Assembly (NCBI GenBank): GCA_964565665.1
Contig: CAZMFZ010000043.1
Location: forward strand, 1 to 25,660
Origin: CAZMFZ01 sp964565665
GTDB taxonomy: Bacteria > Bacteroidota > Bacteroidia > Cytophagales > UBA9547
DNA: 25,660 nucleotides
Direction of reading: 5' to 3'
A program made the position numbers and the translations under genes. Below, one piece after another: positions 22,821-25,660 of this stretch (its first letter is position 1; each line of letters opens with the position of its first letter). Below the pieces are notes generated by a model. The model had not been told where the DNA came from, made no database searches, and saw only the letters and a program-made list of their open reading frames with translations.

Positions 22821-24059
22821 TTGAATGCTAGTAAATTTCAAATTGCCGTAATTGGAGGCGGTGCAGCTGGGTTCTTTGCCTCTATTTCTGCATCAGAGGC
22901 CAACCCTAATGCCCAAATAATGATTTATGAGAAAACTTCTAAGCTGCTACAGAAAGTAAAAGTGTCTGGAGGTGGGCGATGCAACGTTACTCACCATTGC
23001 TTTGCAAGCTACAAACTAGCGAAAAACTACCCCAGAGGGGAGAAGCAACTCAATGAATTATTCAAAGTTTTTCAAGCCAAAGATACAGTGGCATGGTTTG
23101 AAGCCAGAGGTGTAAAACTTAAAATTGAAGCCGATGGCAGAATATTCCCCGTTTCTGATAGTTCACAGACTATCATTGATTGCTTTGTAGATGAAATTAG
23201 AAAGCATGGCATTCAGATACATACCAATTTTGCCATTGAGAAGGTAACTAAAGTTGGCAATCAATTTCATTTGCAATTTTTAAATGGTGAAAAAGCACAA
23301 GTAGATAAGGTAATCGTGGCTACAGGTGGTTACAACAATATTCATTCGTATCAATATTTGTCAGATTTGGGGCATGGCATTATTTCACCTGTGCCTTCTT
23401 TATTTACATTCAACGACAGCCAAAAATACTTTGCCGAACTCAGTGGAATTTCCGTGCCTAACGGTATCGTAAAAATTGCAGGTACAAAGTTTGAGAATTT
23501 CGGCCCATTGCTCATCACGCATTGGGGCTTAAGCGGCCCAGCTGTAATAAAGCTTTCAGCTTGGGCTGCCGAATATTTAGCCTCACAATCTTATGCTTTT
23601 ACCGCATTGGTAAATTGGACAGGAATTGATAAGGAGGAGGAATTGAAAACTCAGCTGGCAACTTTTAAAAATAATCATCCCAAAAAGAAAATAACCACAA
23701 ACCCATTGCTTGAAATACCAGCTCGATTGTGGATGAAAATTAGTGAATTGGCGGAGATTGAGGAAAATAGAATATGGGCTGAAATAAGCCAAAAACAATA
23801 CAATAAGCTCATAGAAAATCTTTATAGATGCACCTTTTACATCAAAGGGAAAACAACTTTTAAAGATGAATTTGTGACATGCGGAGGTATAGACTTAAGC
23901 GAAATCGACCTTACAACTATGGAAAGCAAATTAATTTCAGGGTTGTATTTTGCAGGTGAAGTGCTCAATATAGATGGCATTACGGGGGGATTCAATTTCC
24001 AATCGGCATGGACAACCGCATGGATAGCAGGAAAAAGTGTGCATTCAAAAGAAGTTTAA
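22821..24059 (+). CDS. BaiN/HI0933-family FAD-dependent oxidoreductase
   Basis: The 412-residue flavoprotein has the dinucleotide fold IAVIGGGAAGFFASI near the N-terminus, then KLLQKVKVSGGGRCNVTH (the family signature), a central VIVATGG, a barrel insert with GPLLITHWGLSGPAVIKLSAW, and the C-terminal GLYFAGEVLNIDGITGGFNFQSAW. Members are of uncertain function; BaiN acts on bile acids in a gut clostridium, but that does not carry over here. TTG at 22821 is the only usable start, because a stop lies five codons upstream and the next Met is past GGGAAG. The next gene starts one base after its stop. Confidence 0.9.
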   Translation: MNASKFQIAVIGGGAAGFFASISASEANPNAQIMIYEKTSKLLQKVKVSGGGRCNVTHHCFASYKLAKNYPRGEKQLNELFKVFQAKDTVAWFEARGVKLKIEADGRIFPVSDSSQTIIDCFVDEIRKHGIQIHTNFAIEKVTKVGNQFHLQFLNGEKAQVDKVIVATGGYNNIHSYQYLSDLGHGIISPVPSLFTFNDSQKYFAELSGISVPNGIVKIAGTKFENFGPLLITHWGLSGPAVIKLSAWAAEYLASQSYAFTALVNWTGIDKEEELKTQLATFKNNHPKKKITTNPLLEIPARLWMKISELAEIEENRIWAEISQKQYNKLIENLYRCTFYIKGKTTFKDEFVTCGGIDLSEIDLTTMESKLISGLYFAGEVLNIDGITGGFNFQSAWTTAWIAGKSVHSKEV

Positions 24060-24060
24060 A

Positions 24061-24870
24061 ATGAAAATCAAACACATATTATTTTTCATTTGGCTTTCGG
24101 CTTTCACTTTTGTATTTGCCCAAGTACCCATTCGTGTCACATCTTGGAATTTGTGCAATTTCGGCAAATCAAAGTCCGATTCTGAGATTGTATTCATTGC
24201 AAATACCATTAAAAACACTGATATTTTGGCTATTCAAGAAGTGTCAGATAACTACTATGGAGCCCAAGCAGTAGCCAAATTAGCTGACGAATTGAATAGA
24301 ACTGGCTCGAAATGGGCTTATATTTTAAGTAACCCCACGCATGGTAAAGGAAGCGAGCGGTATGCCTATTTGTGGAAACCATCTATAGTAAAATTAAAAG
24401 GCAAGGCTTGGCTCGAAAAGTCGCTCGACAATCAGATAGATCGAGAGCCATTTATGGCTCGATTTGAATTAAAATCGGGTAAAACAGTTTTGCTGAGTAC
24501 CATTCACGCAGTGCCAAAAGCAAAAGAACCTTGGAAAGAGTGTAAATATTTGTATAAACTTAACGATTGCTACAAAGTAGATAATCTGCTCATTATGGGC
24601 GACTTCAATCTTTCAGAGCGAAACGATGCTTTTTACAAATTGAAACAAAGCAACATCTGGCCTGCATTAATCAACTTCAAAACATCTATAAAAATGGAGA
24701 TGAGAGAGGGCGAAAAATTTGCCAACGAATACGACAATATTTTTATAGACCGCACAGAAATAAAGCTGCTCAATGCAGGCAGAATAGATTTTACCCTTCC
24801 TTTCATCTCGCTAAAAGAAGCCCGAAAAATATCAGATCACGTGCCGGTGTATGCCGAAATTAGATTGTAG
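24061..24870 (+). CDS. Secreted endonuclease/exonuclease/phosphatase-family enzyme
   Basis: The product is 269 residues from the ATG at 24061. Residues 1-20 (MKIKHILFFIWLSAFTFVFA) are a signal peptide, with cleavage likely before Gln21. The rest is a DNase I-like fold: RVTSWNLCNFG (Asn30), ILAIQEVS (Glu60), STIHAVPKAK, MGDFNLS and the final SDHVPVYAEI with the catalytic Asp-His. It would act outside the cytoplasm on nucleic acids or a phosphodiester/lipid substrate. It starts one base after the flavoprotein stop, so the two are cotranscribed. A GTG 24 nt upstream is less likely because it would disturb the signal peptide. Confidence 0.87.
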   Translation: MKIKHILFFIWLSAFTFVFAQVPIRVTSWNLCNFGKSKSDSEIVFIANTIKNTDILAIQEVSDNYYGAQAVAKLADELNRTGSKWAYILSNPTHGKGSERYAYLWKPSIVKLKGKAWLEKSLDNQIDREPFMARFELKSGKTVLLSTIHAVPKAKEPWKECKYLYKLNDCYKVDNLLIMGDFNLSERNDAFYKLKQSNIWPALINFKTSIKMEMREGEKFANEYDNIFIDRTEIKLLNAGRIDFTLPFISLKEARKISDHVPVYAEIRL

Positions 24871-24981
24871 CTTTCCCCCACTTTAGCATCATTTTTTTCT
24901 GCTTTGAAATTAACTTTCAATTAGTCAGCAGACAACACTGGTTTGGCTTAATGGCAATGTTTTTCATTTGAACATTTTTGC

Positions 24982-24989
24982 TAAATTTG
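24982..24989 (+). promoter_or_regulatory. Candidate -7 box (TAAATTTG) for the DUF1801 gene
   Basis: An exact TAnnTTTG match lies 90 nt before the ATG at 25080. The implied leader would include two interleaved short inverted repeats at 25003-25040. The -33 region is only T-rich. Confidence 0.35.
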
Positions 24990-25079
24990 AATCGTGTGCT
25001 TCGTGGCGATATTGGCAGTTTAAATTGGCCACAATGCCAAGTTGCATAAAGTAGGTACTCATTCTAAAACAGATTACAT

Positions 25080-25535
25080 ATGCAAATAACTGCAAAAAAC
25101 CCAGACACATACATCGATCAATTGCCTAACGAAAGAAAGGAAGGAATAAATAGACTTCGAAAAGCGATCCTTGACAATTTGCCAAATGGATTTGTTGAAA
25201 CAATGAGTTGTGGAATGATTGGTTTTGTAGTTCCGCATTCCATCTATCCAAACGGTTATCATTGTGACCCCAAACTGCCATTGCCATTTATAAGTATTGC
25301 ATCACAGAAAAATTTCGTATCGGTTTACCATATGGGTATGTATGCTGACAAACAGTTATTAGAATGGTTTACTTCAGAATATCAAAAGTATTCGAAGACA
25401 AAATTGGATATGGGAAAAAGTTGCATTCGGTTCAAGAAAATCAACGAAATACCTTATGAACTTCTAGGTGAACTTGCAGGAAAAATGAGTTTAAAAGAAT
25501 GGATTGAAATTTATGAAACCGTTGTAAAAACATGA
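25080..25535 (+). CDS. DUF1801-domain protein (YdhG-like)
   Basis: The 151-residue protein has the DUF1801 pattern: DTYIDQLPNERKEGINRLRKAI, then METMSCGMIGF-type strand (residues near 42-50), LPLPFISIASQKNFVSVYHMGMY, LDMGKSCIRFKKINEIP and a terminal helix. The family includes proteins called iron-chaperone-like, but no biochemical role is established. Its stop TGA overlaps the ATG of the next gene by 4 bp, so the two are translationally coupled. Confidence 0.85.
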   Translation: MQITAKNPDTYIDQLPNERKEGINRLRKAILDNLPNGFVETMSCGMIGFVVPHSIYPNGYHCDPKLPLPFISIASQKNFVSVYHMGMYADKQLLEWFTSEYQKYSKTKLDMGKSCIRFKKINEIPYELLGELAGKMSLKEWIEIYETVVKT

Positions 25536-25660
25536 TATTAGAGAAATATTGCTTCACATTAGATTTGAAAAACGATGAACTTATGATTGATGAATATATC
25601 GAAATTCATCTAAATGTGTGGGCTGAAATATTGGAAGGAATAAGATCGGTTGGTATTTTG
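25532..25660 (+). CDS. L-rhamnose mutarotase-like protein (DUF718), 5' part only
   Basis: The first 43 codons run off the right edge. The peptide has the strand KYCFTLDLK, then DEYIEIHLNVWAEILEGI, matching the RhaM pattern Tyr-x3-His-x3-Trp (Tyr22, His26, Trp30). That family interconverts alpha- and beta-L-rhamnose; relatives act on other sugars. ATG at 25532 overlaps the upstream stop (ATGA). The catalytic Trp pair that would confirm the family lies outside the window. Confidence 0.7.
   Translation, partial: MILEKYCFTLDLKNDELMIDEYIEIHLNVWAEILEGIRSVGIL

Noticed and set aside
1..25660. CRISPR array, tRNA, rRNA, riboswitch or prophage
   Set aside because: No regularly spaced repeats, tRNA-like cloverleaf, rRNA segments, recognisable riboswitch core or phage structural genes were seen on reading both strands.

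Overview
The window reads as a chromosomal segment of an AT-rich member of the Bacteroidota, most likely a Cytophagales- or Sphingobacteriales-like lineage. Evidence: a GT3-type glycogen synthase, the Bacteroidota form of the formimidoylglutamase/arginase family, an electron-transfer-flavoprotein cluster next to a bifunctional-nuclease (DUF151) gene, a fused AraC-AGT repair protein, weak Shine-Dalgarno signals, and several TAnnTTTG promoter boxes placed upstream of genes. No rRNA, tRNA, CRISPR array, insertion sequence or phage gene was seen.

Layout. 1-4164 (minus strand): 5' end of a bifunctional nuclease gene, then upstream of it the operon etfB - hotdog thioesterase - etfA, closed by a strong hairpin terminator; a MaoC-type hydratase; and an Ada-like AraC/methyltransferase. 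These fit fatty-acid or acyl-CoA catabolism plus alkylation repair. 4553-5444: a DUF6922/AbiEii-type nucleotidyltransferase pair whose second gene is broken by a one-base frameshift. 5541-6944: lpd (E3), followed by a terminator. 7012-9590 (minus): a small Sm-like protein gene, recN and dedA. 9706-10984: a polyprenyl diphosphate synthase and a small cysteine-rich exported protein. 10981-12899 (minus): glycogen synthase followed by an unannotated 38-residue membrane protein. 13141-15598: an LpxH-like phosphoesterase, ruvC (minus), and a flippase-like (UPF0104) membrane protein.

15664-18238 is the accessory part. It holds an MNT-HEPN toxin-antitoxin pair and a YefM-YoeB pair that appears to have inserted into the first codons of an SRPBCC gene, leaving an 81-bp direct duplication on either side, then a Uma2-type nuclease gene. 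This insertion is the most interesting structure in the window. The toxin gene now runs directly into the SRPBCC gene through a TTGA stop/start overlap. The duplicated 5' fragment left on the far side carries a single substitution that makes a stop codon, and the toxin has lost its usual C-terminal Tyr and gained a ten-residue tail.

18262-24870: an E2 acyltransferase of a 2-oxoacid dehydrogenase complex (minus), a two-gene glycosyltransferase/WcaF-like acetyltransferase unit, a coiled-coil membrane protein and an arginase-family protein (minus), a BaiN/HI0933 flavoprotein and a secreted endonuclease/exonuclease/phosphatase-family enzyme. 25080-25660: a DUF1801 protein overlapping the 5' end of an L-rhamnose mutarotase-like gene that leaves the window.

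At least four genes need a TTG start because no other start is possible upstream of their conserved N-terminal motifs. All family names come from motif recognition by eye; no database search was run.
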